NCBI GenBank assembly: GCA_021779415.1
Contig: JAJYAS010000100.1
Location: 1 to 9,105, forward strand
DNA length: 9,105 nt
Source: Bacillota bacterium
GTDB lineage: Bacteria > Bacillota_B > Desulfitobacteriia > Desulfitobacteriales > Desulfitobacteriaceae
Reading direction: 5' to 3'
Part shown: positions 1 to 5,430 of the stretch, in pieces
Position numbering within the stretch: position 1 is the first letter of the stretch
Layout of the letters: every line of letters begins with the position of its first letter
Notes under the pieces: generated by a model
The model's input: only the letters and a program-made list of their open reading frames with translations
Database searches by the model: none
What the model was told of the DNA's origin: nothing
Program-made: the position numbers and the translations under genes

Positions 1-56
1 AGAATACATGGGGTTTAGTCAAAGCACTTAGAGAACATAAAAGGGGGAAACTAACC

Positions 57-593
57 ATGCCAAACGTGGCACTACTCGGAGCATTGCAAGCCCGTTTTGA
101 GAAAAACATGAACCGCCATAAAGGCATTAAATGGACTAAATTACAAGCAAAGCTGGAGGCCAATACTGAAAAACTGTGGTCACTCAATGAAATGGAAAGA
201 ACCGGCGGTGAACCGGATGTTGTTGGTTATGATGAAACGTCGGACGAATACATTTTTTATGATTGTTCAACAGAAAGTCCTAAAGGCCGCAGAAGTGTTT
301 GTTACGACCGTGAAGCGCTGGAGTCAAGAAAAGAGCATAAGCCAGAAAATAATGCTATGGATATGGCTGCTGCCATGGGCATTGAGCTTTTAACGGAAGA
401 ACAATACCGGGAGCTTCAGAAACTTGGAAATTTTGATACGAAATCATCGAGTTGGGTGAAAACACCTGCTAATATTAGAAAACTAGGCGGGGCCATCTTT
501 TGTGATCGTCGCTACGACACTGTCTTTGTGTACCACAATGGAGCAGAATGCTACTATGCTGGCAGGGGTTTCCGTGGCTCGCTAATGGTTTAA
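57..593 (+). CDS. DUF4256 family protein
   Basis: A 178-residue soluble protein that I recognise as DUF4256, a family without a known function. The recognisable block runs from about residue 48 to the end: ERTGGEPDVVGYD, then YIFYDCSTESPKGRRSVCYD, an Ala/Met-rich stretch around AMDMAAAMGIELLTEEQYR, and the C-terminal FVYHNGAECYYAGRGFRGSL. Length fits the family, so the gene looks intact. The ATG follows a GGGGG run by about 9 bases, a strong ribosome binding site. No signal peptide or membrane segment is visible. Bases 2-31 could be the tail of an upstream gene (reading EYMGFSQST then stop), but that is too short to judge. A weak AT-rich hairpin follows the stop. The family call is from memory of its conserved motifs; the function is unknown. 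Confidence 0.88.
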   Translation: MPNVALLGALQARFEKNMNRHKGIKWTKLQAKLEANTEKLWSLNEMERTGGEPDVVGYDETSDEYIFYDCSTESPKGRRSVCYDREALESRKEHKPENNAMDMAAAMGIELLTEEQYRELQKLGNFDTKSSSWVKTPANIRKLGGAIFCDRRYDTVFVYHNGAECYYAGRGFRGSLMV

Positions 594-608
594 ATTCACT
601 TTGAATTT
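592..608. terminator. weak AT-rich hairpin after the DUF4256 gene
   Basis: AAATTCA (592-598) and TGAATTT (602-608) form a 7-bp stem with a CTT loop, overlapping the DUF4256 stop codon and followed by a short T run. It is AT-only apart from one pair, so it would be a poor terminator; the position is the main argument. Confidence 0.25.
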
Positions 609-984
609 TAGCATTTAATTCAGACATCACAATGTATTAACTATGCGGTTGCTGGATTGGTTGTGGAGGATTAGCTTTGGTCACGACTTAATTGGTGAGA
701 CGTGGGAACTCCAGCTTTAAATCATCCATAAGTGAGATTCATCAATGCAATAATTCCATTAATCGCCATTGAAAGAGATGGTACCTTTCCCCATCCGAAA
801 GTTTGATTTTTTTCATGAACATTACTCAATGTGTTGCTCCTGGGGTACTGGCAGCACTTCCGCCCAAATCCACTAGGAGCTTTTGTGCATCCGTTATTAG
901 CTGATTTCTGGCCACTCGGTACCATTTTGATCCGTTGGCTTGAGCGAATCAACCAAGAGAAAGGGAGAGGAATACCCCTGCACT
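609..984. other. gap with a possible decayed membrane-protein fragment
   Basis: No intact gene is visible. On the plus strand, 732-983 reads as one protein-like frame, starting around FINAIIPLIAIERDG and continuing through GYWQHFRPNPLGAFVHP and LLADFWPLGTILIRWLE, broken only by two TGA codons at 804 and 816. Both could be TGG-to-TGA changes, since Trp fits the hydrophobic surroundings. The antisense frame is also open across this stretch, so the coding direction is not certain. I do not recognise the family. A further 25-codon open stretch at 643-720 (beginning MRLLDWLWR) has no ribosome site. The best reading is a gene relic, but chance is possible. Confidence 0.25.
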
Positions 985-1013
985 TTGCATTGCCAATAAT
1001 TAAGATGTACAAT
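985..1013 (+). promoter_or_regulatory. sigma-A-type promoter for the PNPOx-like gene
   Basis: TTGCAT (985-990) and TACAAT (1008-1013) are separated by exactly 17 bases. Transcription would begin near 1020, leaving a leader of about 30 bases with GGGAG at 1035-1039 before the GTG at 1050. This placement argues against the longer upstream reading of the same frame. Confidence 0.6.
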
Positions 1014-1049
1014 TTATGTAAAGAAATAATGTATGGGAGTGTATTTATT

Positions 1050-1451
1050 GTGAAAGAAGTTCTATCAATTTTGAATGACAAATCAGCTATTGGGTATCTA
1101 GCTACTATTGATGATGGAAAGCCCAGAGTTCGACCATGGGGGTTCATGTTTGAGGAAAACGGAAGGCTTTATTTCTGCACTGCAAGTACCAAAGACGTTT
1201 ATAAGCAACTTACAACTGTGCCATATATTGAATACTCAAAAACGACGAAGGACATGGCTTGGGTAAGAGTCAGCGGAGAGATCATATTTGAAGACGACAT
1301 TAAAATAAAAGAAAAAATCTTCGAGCATGCACCGATGCTTAAAAACCTCTACCAATCGTCAGACAATCCGATTTTTAAGGTCTTTTATCTGGAACACGGA
1401 AAGGCAACTATGAATAACTTTTCTGATCCTCAAAGGTTAGTCGATTTTTAA
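1050..1451 (+). CDS. pyridoxamine 5'-phosphate oxidase family (FMN-binding split-barrel) protein
   Basis: A 133-residue protein of the small PNPOx-like split-barrel type. These proteins are usually FMN-binding dimers; many have no known substrate. Visible hallmarks are the N-terminal helix VLSILNDK, the strand IGYLATIDDGKPRVRPWGF, the strand GRLYFCTASTKDVYKQL, the conserved PYIEYSKT, and WVRVSGEIIFEDD. The length is typical. I chose the GTG at 1050, not the far upstream in-frame starts (831, 1029), because GGGAG lies 10 bases before it and a consensus-like promoter sits at 985-1013; the protein then begins MKEVLSILND, as family members do. A clear terminator follows 13 bases after the stop, so the gene is probably monocistronic. 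The family is a confident call, the substrate is not known. Confidence 0.85.
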   Translation: MKEVLSILNDKSAIGYLATIDDGKPRVRPWGFMFEENGRLYFCTASTKDVYKQLTTVPYIEYSKTTKDMAWVRVSGEIIFEDDIKIKEKIFEHAPMLKNLYQSSDNPIFKVFYLEHGKATMNNFSDPQRLVDF

Positions 1452-1463
1452 ACATAGGAGAAT

Positions 1464-1494
1464 AAAAGAGATTGGCATAGTTCCAATCTCTTTT
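1464..1494. terminator. intrinsic terminator, possibly bidirectional
   Basis: AAAAGAGATTGG (1464-1475) is perfectly complementary to CCAATCTCTTTT (1483-1494), giving a 12-bp stem with a 7-base loop. The plus strand ends in TTTT and the minus strand also ends in TTTT, so it can serve the PNPOx-like gene and stop leftward transcription as well. Confidence 0.8.
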
Positions 1495-1816
1495 CTATAT
1501 CATTCTGAAGAAGCACTATTCTTTCATCAATTGGTCTCTTTGCAGTGAATGTGAATACGCTTTCTCATTGCCATATCAACTCCTTGTCATCCGGCAAATA
1601 GACTTATTTCCGACCTTAAGAATGTCATCACCAGTTTTCCTAGACACCACAACCCACACATATACCCAGCAAACAAAATCCCTCTTCCGCCCCGCGAAAA
1701 CCTGCACGTGGTATAAACGGGATGGGTGGGTTGGGATATTCCTAAAATGGCCAGTGAAATCAAGGGTTTGACTATGGTAGAGGCTAAAGTGCTGATTACT
1801 CACCGGAAATCCAAGA
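1495..1816. other. gap with no supportable gene
   Basis: About 320 bases between the terminator and the leftward 121-residue gene. An 87-codon leftward open frame (1576-1839) overlaps the end of that gene but has no ribosome site and an implausible composition. Just beyond it, the minus strand has AAGGAG five bases before an ATG at 1571 that opens only 15 codons (beginning MAMRKRIHIHC). On the plus strand, 1747-1833 reads as 28 codons (MASEIKGLTMVEAKV...) without a good ribosome site. These may be remnants of former genes, but nothing here can be named. Confidence 0.4.
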
Positions 1817-2182
1817 TTAACCTCTTTTATTGATTTCATCCGTAATTAACGTTTTAGAAATGTTCATCGCGTCAATAATCTTCTGAAAGCGCTTGTATTG
1901 AGGTGCTTCCTTCTTATGTTTCCTTTGACCCGTTTCACACTTACTTATCACAGATGCTACCGGTTTAAGAGCATCGATCAATTCTTCTTTCGAATATCGC
2001 TCAATCTCACGGTCCTCCGTAATTAGTGCCCTTGAGATATACATCGCCTTTATTCTGTTCTTAAGAAGAGTATATTGAGAAGTCCCCTTCGCAAATTTAG
2101 GCTGTATCTTTTCACATTTACTAATGGTAGACGATACAACTTGTAATGCGTCTGAGAATTCATCTCTTGTATATTTTCCCAT
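1817..2182 (-). CDS. small protein built from two tandem 59-residue repeats, function unknown
   Basis: A 121-residue hydrophilic, Lys-rich protein with no signal peptide or membrane segment. It consists of two copies of one unit placed exactly 59 residues apart with no gaps: residues 4-55 and 63-114. About 25 of 52 positions are identical, including Y, DAL, ISKCE (18-24 and 77-83 region), QY, I..AM.IS and LIT near each end. Each unit carries one Cys in SKCE. The pattern suggests duplication of a small helical domain. The ATG at 2182 has AGGTG seven bases upstream, a good ribosome site. The RCC1-repeat gene lies 80 bases upstream on the same strand, so the two may be co-transcribed. I do not recognise a named family. 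Confidence 0.7.
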   Translation of the reverse strand: MGKYTRDEFSDALQVVSSTISKCEKIQPKFAKGTSQYTLLKNRIKAMYISRALITEDREIERYSKEELIDALKPVASVISKCETGQRKHKKEAPQYKRFQKIIDAMNISKTLITDEINKRG

Positions 2183-2261
2183 ATCATTTCACCTCATGAC
2201 TGTCTCATTTGCAGACTTTCATTTCAATTACCCGTAAAGTCATTTTGCTTTTTGGACATAT

Positions 2262-3125
2262 TTATTTGCCAGGCAGTTGGATGCCACGCCAACCGTTTAC
2301 ATCGCATTGGCCATATTCATTATCACCCACAGCAACCACCGTGCCGTGCGATTTAAGGCCGAGGGTATGAGCGCTACCCGCCGCTACTGCTACAATATCG
2401 CACCAGTCACTTACATGGCATTGTTGATACCGATTATTGCCCACAGCTGTAACCGTGCCGTCAGATTTAAGACCGATGGTATGATAACTACCAGCCGCTA
2501 TCGCCACAATATCATACCAGCCGCTTACATCGCATTCTCCTTCCTTATTGCGACCAACAGCCACCACCGTGCCGTTCGATTTAAGCCCAACGGTATGTAG
2601 ATAACCCGCCGCAACCGCCACAATATCGCGCCAGCTGCTTACATTGCACTGGCCGTACCGATTAATACCCACACTCGTCACCGTGCCGTCCGATTTAAGC
2701 CCAACGCTATGCCAGTCACCCGCCGCGACCGCCAACATATCACTCCAGCTACCTACATCGCATTCGCCGTAAGTGTTGCGGCCCACAGCAACCACCATGC
2801 CGTCCGATTTAAGACCGAGGGTACGACGCCAACCCGCCACAACCGCCACAATATCGCGCCAGTCATTCACATCGCATTGGCCATGCTTATTCCAACCCAC
2901 AGCCACCACAGTACCGTCAGATTTAAGACCGATTGTATGAGCATTACCCGTGTTCGTAGCCATATGAACATTACTAGCCGCAACCGCCACAACATCGCGC
3001 CAGCCGCTTACATCACATTGGCCGCATTTATTATCACCCACAGCCGTCACCATTCCGTCAGATTTAAGACCAACAGTATGACGACGACCCGCCGCTATTG
3101 TATGTTTATATTTGTATAAGTCCAT
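2262..3125 (-). CDS. RCC1-repeat (seven-bladed beta-propeller) protein
   Basis: A 287-residue protein of RCC1/alpha-tubulin-suppressor type repeats. After 15 residues come seven units (residues 16-62, 63-100, 101-138, 139-176, 177-214, 215-252, 253-287), each close to HTVGLKSDGTVVAVG followed by N..GQCDVS.W.DIVAVAAG. Unit length is 38 residues, except that the first carries 9 extra residues around NVHMATNTGNA and the last stops early. Seven units is the number needed to close an RCC1 propeller; such folds usually bind proteins, but no partner is known here. No signal peptide is seen, so it is probably cytoplasmic. The start at 3125 (MDLYKYKH) was chosen over an open extension to 3176 because GGAGG stands 7 bases before it. 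The near-identical repeats suggest recent expansion or gene conversion. Confidence 0.85.
   Translation of the reverse strand: MDLYKYKHTIAAGRRHTVGLKSDGMVTAVGDNKCGQCDVSGWRDVVAVAASNVHMATNTGNAHTIGLKSDGTVVAVGWNKHGQCDVNDWRDIVAVVAGWRRTLGLKSDGMVVAVGRNTYGECDVGSWSDMLAVAAGDWHSVGLKSDGTVTSVGINRYGQCNVSSWRDIVAVAAGYLHTVGLKSNGTVVAVGRNKEGECDVSGWYDIVAIAAGSYHTIGLKSDGTVTAVGNNRYQQCHVSDWCDIVAVAAGSAHTLGLKSHGTVVAVGDNEYGQCDVNGWRGIQLPGK
2265..3080 (-). repeat. 114-bp tandem coding repeats (RCC1 units)
   Basis: Seven DNA units of 114 bp encode the 38-residue propeller blades; the first is 27 bp longer. Because the units stay similar at DNA level (for example the GATTTAAG and GCCGTC blocks recur in each on the plus strand), long open frames also appear on the opposite strand. 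Those are shadows. Confidence 0.8.
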
Positions 3126-3164
3126 TCCACTACCTCCAGTGCGCATGGTTCCAATTATCCTACG

Positions 3165-3199
3165 AATGCCGTCCACCTACATAGAGGTTGGACGGCATT
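3165..3199 (-). promoter_or_regulatory. strong hairpin in the leader of the RCC1-repeat gene
   Basis: AATGCCGTCCA (3165-3175) pairs perfectly with TGGACGGCATT (3189-3199); CCT and AGG extend it with one bulged base. It lies 40 bases upstream of the RCC1 gene start and downstream of the 61-residue gene. Neither strand has a T run directly after the stem long enough for a classic terminator, although the plus strand has TTT at its end. It may separate the two genes or act as a leader structure. Confidence 0.45.
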
Positions 3200-3281
3200 T
3201 CTACTACTGGGTTTAAGAATTTGTGGAACCTGACTTGTGACGCTATTTAAGAATGATGCGACATTAATATTTAAAATTACA

Positions 3282-3467
3282 CTAACCAACATCTTTTTCA
3301 ATAACAATATATGCCTGTCCCATGTTTATGCTTTCGCCTAAAGCACATGCAGATATATGCTTAACTGTCCAGCCTTCTTCTAAATGTCTGTTTACGATAT
3401 CCAAACCGTCATCTTCTTTTGCACCTATCATTTTTCCATTACTTCTAACCCATATAACCTTTTCCAT
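3282..3467 (-). CDS. 61-residue small protein, DUF4177-like pattern
   Basis: A short soluble protein, MEKVIWVRSNGK at the start and QAYIVIEKDVG at the end. The arrangement of a first strand, a helix ending LEEGWTVKHIS, and a final strand YIVIEK resembles the small DUF4177-type fold (…LGEEGWE…YILKR), but the match is by pattern only and could be wrong. I chose the ATG at 3467, two codons inside the open frame, because GAGGAG lies about 8 bases upstream; the frame's first codon TTG at 3473 is too close to it. A perfect 16-bp palindrome lies 34 bases further upstream and may be its operator. Function unknown. Confidence 0.65.
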   Translation of the reverse strand: MEKVIWVRSNGKMIGAKEDDGLDIVNRHLEEGWTVKHISACALGESINMGQAYIVIEKDVG

Positions 3468-3500
3468 TATCAAACTCTCCTCTTATATAATTTATTAAGA

Positions 3501-3516
3501 ATGTGCAATTGCACAT
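3501..3516. promoter_or_regulatory. perfect 16-bp palindrome, candidate operator
   Basis: ATGTGCAATTGCACAT reads identically on both strands. It stands in the divergent gap between the leftward 61-residue gene and the rightward YhhN-like fragment, a usual place for a dimeric regulator's binding site. No convincing -35/-10 pair could be fitted to it, so the regulated promoter is not identified. Confidence 0.45.
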
Positions 3517-3622
3517 AAAATTACAAGTATGCAATAACTACTATTCCATGAAATCCATTCTTCAAACTATATTCTATATACCTCTTGAAATATCCTTTTC
3601 AGAGTCAAGTTACTTATAATAC

Positions 3623-4069
3623 ATGCAATCCACTTATTCCCATTATCCTACTAACCGTTGTAAGAATATTATTATGGCTTTACAGAAAAACTTTAGTATC
3701 AGTAAAAAAAATCTTCTGGTCATTCTTCCAATAGCTTTAGTTTTTGTCCCAGTTTTTCTTCATTTGTCCCGGTTTGTTAATGGTCCGATGTTTGTGGCAG
3801 CGTCGGTTTTTGGCTTAATACTTTCCTACATGTGCTGGACGGCCACATGTTGCTTATTAAGAGGTTACTTTACTAGAAAAGCTGCCTTGTTATTAGCAAT
3901 CTCCGGCTGCCTTATCTTTATTAGTGACTTAGCTGTTGCAATTGCCCTCTTTGATCCTCTATTTAAGAACCATTTTGTCCCATTGTTAGAGAATATTATT
4001 TGGATTACCTTTGTTCCCGCCTGGGCATTAATTTTATCTACTGTGGCTGAAGAAAATTTAAAAGTTTAA
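3623..4069 (+). pseudogene. YhhN-family (lysoplasmalogenase-like) membrane protein, N-terminally truncated
   Basis: A 148-residue open frame with four hydrophobic segments: around LLVILPIALVFVPVFLHL, FVAASVFGLILSYMCW, LLLAISGCLIFISDLAVAI and IIWITFVPAWALILSTV. The third (GCLIFISDLAVA) followed by the last segment matches the C-terminal signature of the YhhN/TMEM86 family (a GA..F..SD..LA block, then a final membrane helix); members cleave lysoplasmalogen or have unknown roles. Family members are usually near 200 residues with about eight segments, and the N-terminal GD-containing half is missing here. Neither possible ATG (3623 or 3674) has a ribosome site, and no coding continuation appears upstream. 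I therefore call it a truncated gene; a short functional variant is less likely. The family call is moderate. Confidence 0.55.
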
Positions 4070-4439
4070 CTGACACCTTATGTGATTAAAATATCCATAG
4101 AGCAATAAGAATAGTATCGGTGACAGAAAAAATCACATTCACTATTTTTTGCTTTATTCTTTTCATGTTTGTAATCGTTGACTTTATTTAATAAGTAAGG
4201 AGTGGTGCTGCCGCTCATAATTCAAGCAGGACAACTATCAGCTCTGTCCTTTTTACTCGCTGCTTTTTTTGCTCCAGCATTAGGCGGCCAGTAAATGAGC
4301 AAATAAAACAGGGCATTGAGCTCAACTGAAATATCTTCCTCAATGCTATCATTTCAACGATGAAGAAACTTGTTCCGCCAAGAGCTCTCCACTCGACAGG
4401 TAATCAAGTTGATGTTGCTCAATGTTTGGCCTCTCCTTC
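4070..4439. other. gap marking the edge of the phage module, with small ORF traces
   Basis: No full gene. On the minus strand, 4349-4423 directly downstream of the replication initiator reads as 24 protein-like codons (IEQHQLDYLSSGELLAEQV...) with AAGGAG nine bases before an ATT codon; it may be the stump of the next phage gene whose start or body was lost. On the plus strand, 4205-4294 gives a hydrophobic 29-codon frame (VLPLIIQAGQLSALSFLLAA...), with AAGGAG only two bases before the GTG, which is too close. A small AGGACA/TGTCCT hairpin followed by TTTTT (4228-4254) and GCATTGAG/CTCAATGC (around 4313-4346) are the only other structures. Confidence 0.35.
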
Positions 4440-5393
4440 TCACAGATAGAATTTTTCGTACTTACTCGACTCCTTTTTAACTGACTGTGATTTGTCTCCA
4501 GGGTCCTTATTCCGCTTGCGTTTTTTCTGACTTAAGTGTTCAGCCTCGCGTGCTTTGACTTGATCGACGGACAGGATGCCGGATTCTCTCCAGTCGGTGA
4601 GCACAGCACGAAGGTACTTCACATTGCGAACATCTGCATCAAGGCAACATTTTAGCGCTTCGATGACTACCGCGTCAGGGTCCTCACTTCCGCTGGTCGA
4701 GAATTCATCACACCAGGCAAGAATGGAGTCAGCATCACCCTTAGGTATCATTCGTCCCCAGTTCTTTTCGGCCCAGTCAACCGCTTGGGCTCCGATCAAT
4801 CTTGAATTACAGGGAGATTTTTTGACAACAAGCTTCAGATCCACCGGTTCCAGTTCCGTCATCGTTTCACCTGTCTCAGACTCAAGTTCACCCTCGCGCG
4901 GGATGACGTCGTCGATAATATTATGGTTTGGTACTGTAATGTACGGTACGGTAGGGTTAGGTACGGTAGGGTACGGTAGCCCCTGCACGTGCGTCGCACA
5001 TGTTTCGCCTGTGTTGCGCACGTGTTTAGCACGTGCGCTTTGCATCCGTTTTGTGTTCGCCTGTCGCTTTTCGATGAGTCTTCCTGCGTAATCCATCCAG
5101 TCATGAATCGCTAAGCCAAGGTCAGTTTGTTCAAGGAACCCCATAGAATCTCCTGGTCCACACTCAACCAATGCCGTCACGAAGTCTCCAGCGTCCCCTT
5201 CCCAACCAGCTGCAACGGCTATGTCCAATGCGTCAAACTTGGATAAGTCTCCGTCATTAGCATACTCAAGGCACCACCACCATAGAAAATGGAGATGACC
5301 CACGACCGTTGGTACCGAAATACCTAACTTCCTCGCTGCCTTGATTGCCTTGGGATGCCTGGCGAGTTCTTGATTTGATTCTATCCATGCCAC
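4440..5393 (-). CDS. phage replisome organizer / DnaD-domain replication initiator
   Basis: A 317-residue initiator that should bind the phage origin and help load the replicative helicase. The N-terminal part (residues 1 to about 110) begins MAWIESNQELARHPK and contains VVGHLHFLWWWCLEYA and DGDLSKFD, the typical winged-helix start of Firmicute phage replisome organizers. A low-complexity linker (about 115-160) with PTVPNPTVPYITVPN follows. The C-terminal DnaD-like domain (about 200-280) ends YLRAVLTDWRESGI, the family's Y..AIL..W signature, then a Lys-rich tail. I chose the GTG at 5393 because it restores MAWIES and has AGGGGTGG about 8 bases upstream; the open frame's first GTG at 5405 overlaps that ribosome site. 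It lies 37 bases after the nuclease gene in the leftward operon. The linker DNA carries two tandem arrays described separately. Confidence 0.87.
   Translation of the reverse strand: MAWIESNQELARHPKAIKAARKLGISVPTVVGHLHFLWWWCLEYANDGDLSKFDALDIAVAAGWEGDAGDFVTALVECGPGDSMGFLEQTDLGLAIHDWMDYAGRLIEKRQANTKRMQSARAKHVRNTGETCATHVQGLPYPTVPNPTVPYITVPNHNIIDDVIPREGELESETGETMTELEPVDLKLVVKKSPCNSRLIGAQAVDWAEKNWGRMIPKGDADSILAWCDEFSTSGSEDPDAVVIEALKCCLDADVRNVKYLRAVLTDWRESGILSVDQVKAREAEHLSQKKRKRNKDPGDKSQSVKKESSKYEKFYL
4925..4979. repeat. pentanucleotide tandem array, 11 units of GGTAC/GGTAG
   Basis: Reading from 4925 in steps of five: GGTTT, GGTAC, TGTAA, TGTAC, GGTAC, GGTAG, GGTTA, GGTAC, GGTAG, GGTAC, GGTAG. Most units are GGTA plus C or G. 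Three units make 15 bases, explaining the PTVPN/PTVPY pentapeptide periodicity and why other frames read TLPYLTLPYRT. Confidence 0.85.
4985..5039. repeat. five 11-bp iterons, consensus GCACGTGTTTC
   Basis: Consecutive units starting at 4985, 4996, 5007, 5018 and 5029: GCACGTGCGTC, GCACATGTTTC, GCCTGTGTTGC, GCACGTGTTTA, GCACGTGCGCT. The first seven bases are best conserved and contain the palindrome CACGTG. Eleven is not a multiple of three, so the periodicity is not imposed by a protein repeat; it places each site on the same face of the helix. Confidence 0.75.
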
Positions 5394-5430
5394 GTTGAAA
5401 ACCACCCCTTTGTCAAAACTAGTTTAACGC

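Larger units (their letters stand above)
4914..5039. other. candidate phage replication origin inside the initiator gene
   Basis: An AT-rich palindrome (ATAATATTAT, 4915-4924), eleven 5-bp units (4925-4979) and five 11-bp iterons (4985-5039) lie side by side within the linker of the initiator gene. Iterons in the initiator's own coding sequence next to an AT-rich stretch is the layout of lambda-type origins (iterons in gene O). The assignment is an inference from layout. Confidence 0.5.

Noticed and set aside
722..1147. Minus-strand 141-codon open frame overlapping the PNPOx-like gene
   Set aside because: It starts inside a confident gene and crosses its promoter; no ribosome site; composition unconvincing.
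1576..1839. Minus-strand 87-codon open frame
   Set aside because: It overlaps the end of the 121-residue gene, lacks a ribosome site and has no recognisable motif. Left as unassigned gap.
2265..3080. Regular repeats suggesting a CRISPR array
   Set aside because: Units are 114 bp, continuous and coding, with no unique spacers.
2277..3119. Two long plus-strand open frames (2277-2600 and 2709-3119) rich in His, Thr and Ala
   Set aside because: They lie wholly opposite the RCC1 repeats and follow the same 114-bp periodicity; no ribosome sites. Shadows of the repeat.
4205..4294. Hydrophobic 29-codon plus-strand frame, possibly a small membrane peptide
   Set aside because: AAGGAG is only two bases before the GTG, which is too close for initiation, and there is no promoter or homologue known to me.
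4859..5104. Minus-strand 81-codon frame reading TLPYLTLPYRT
   Set aside because: It is a second frame of the pentamer array within the initiator gene and has no ribosome site.
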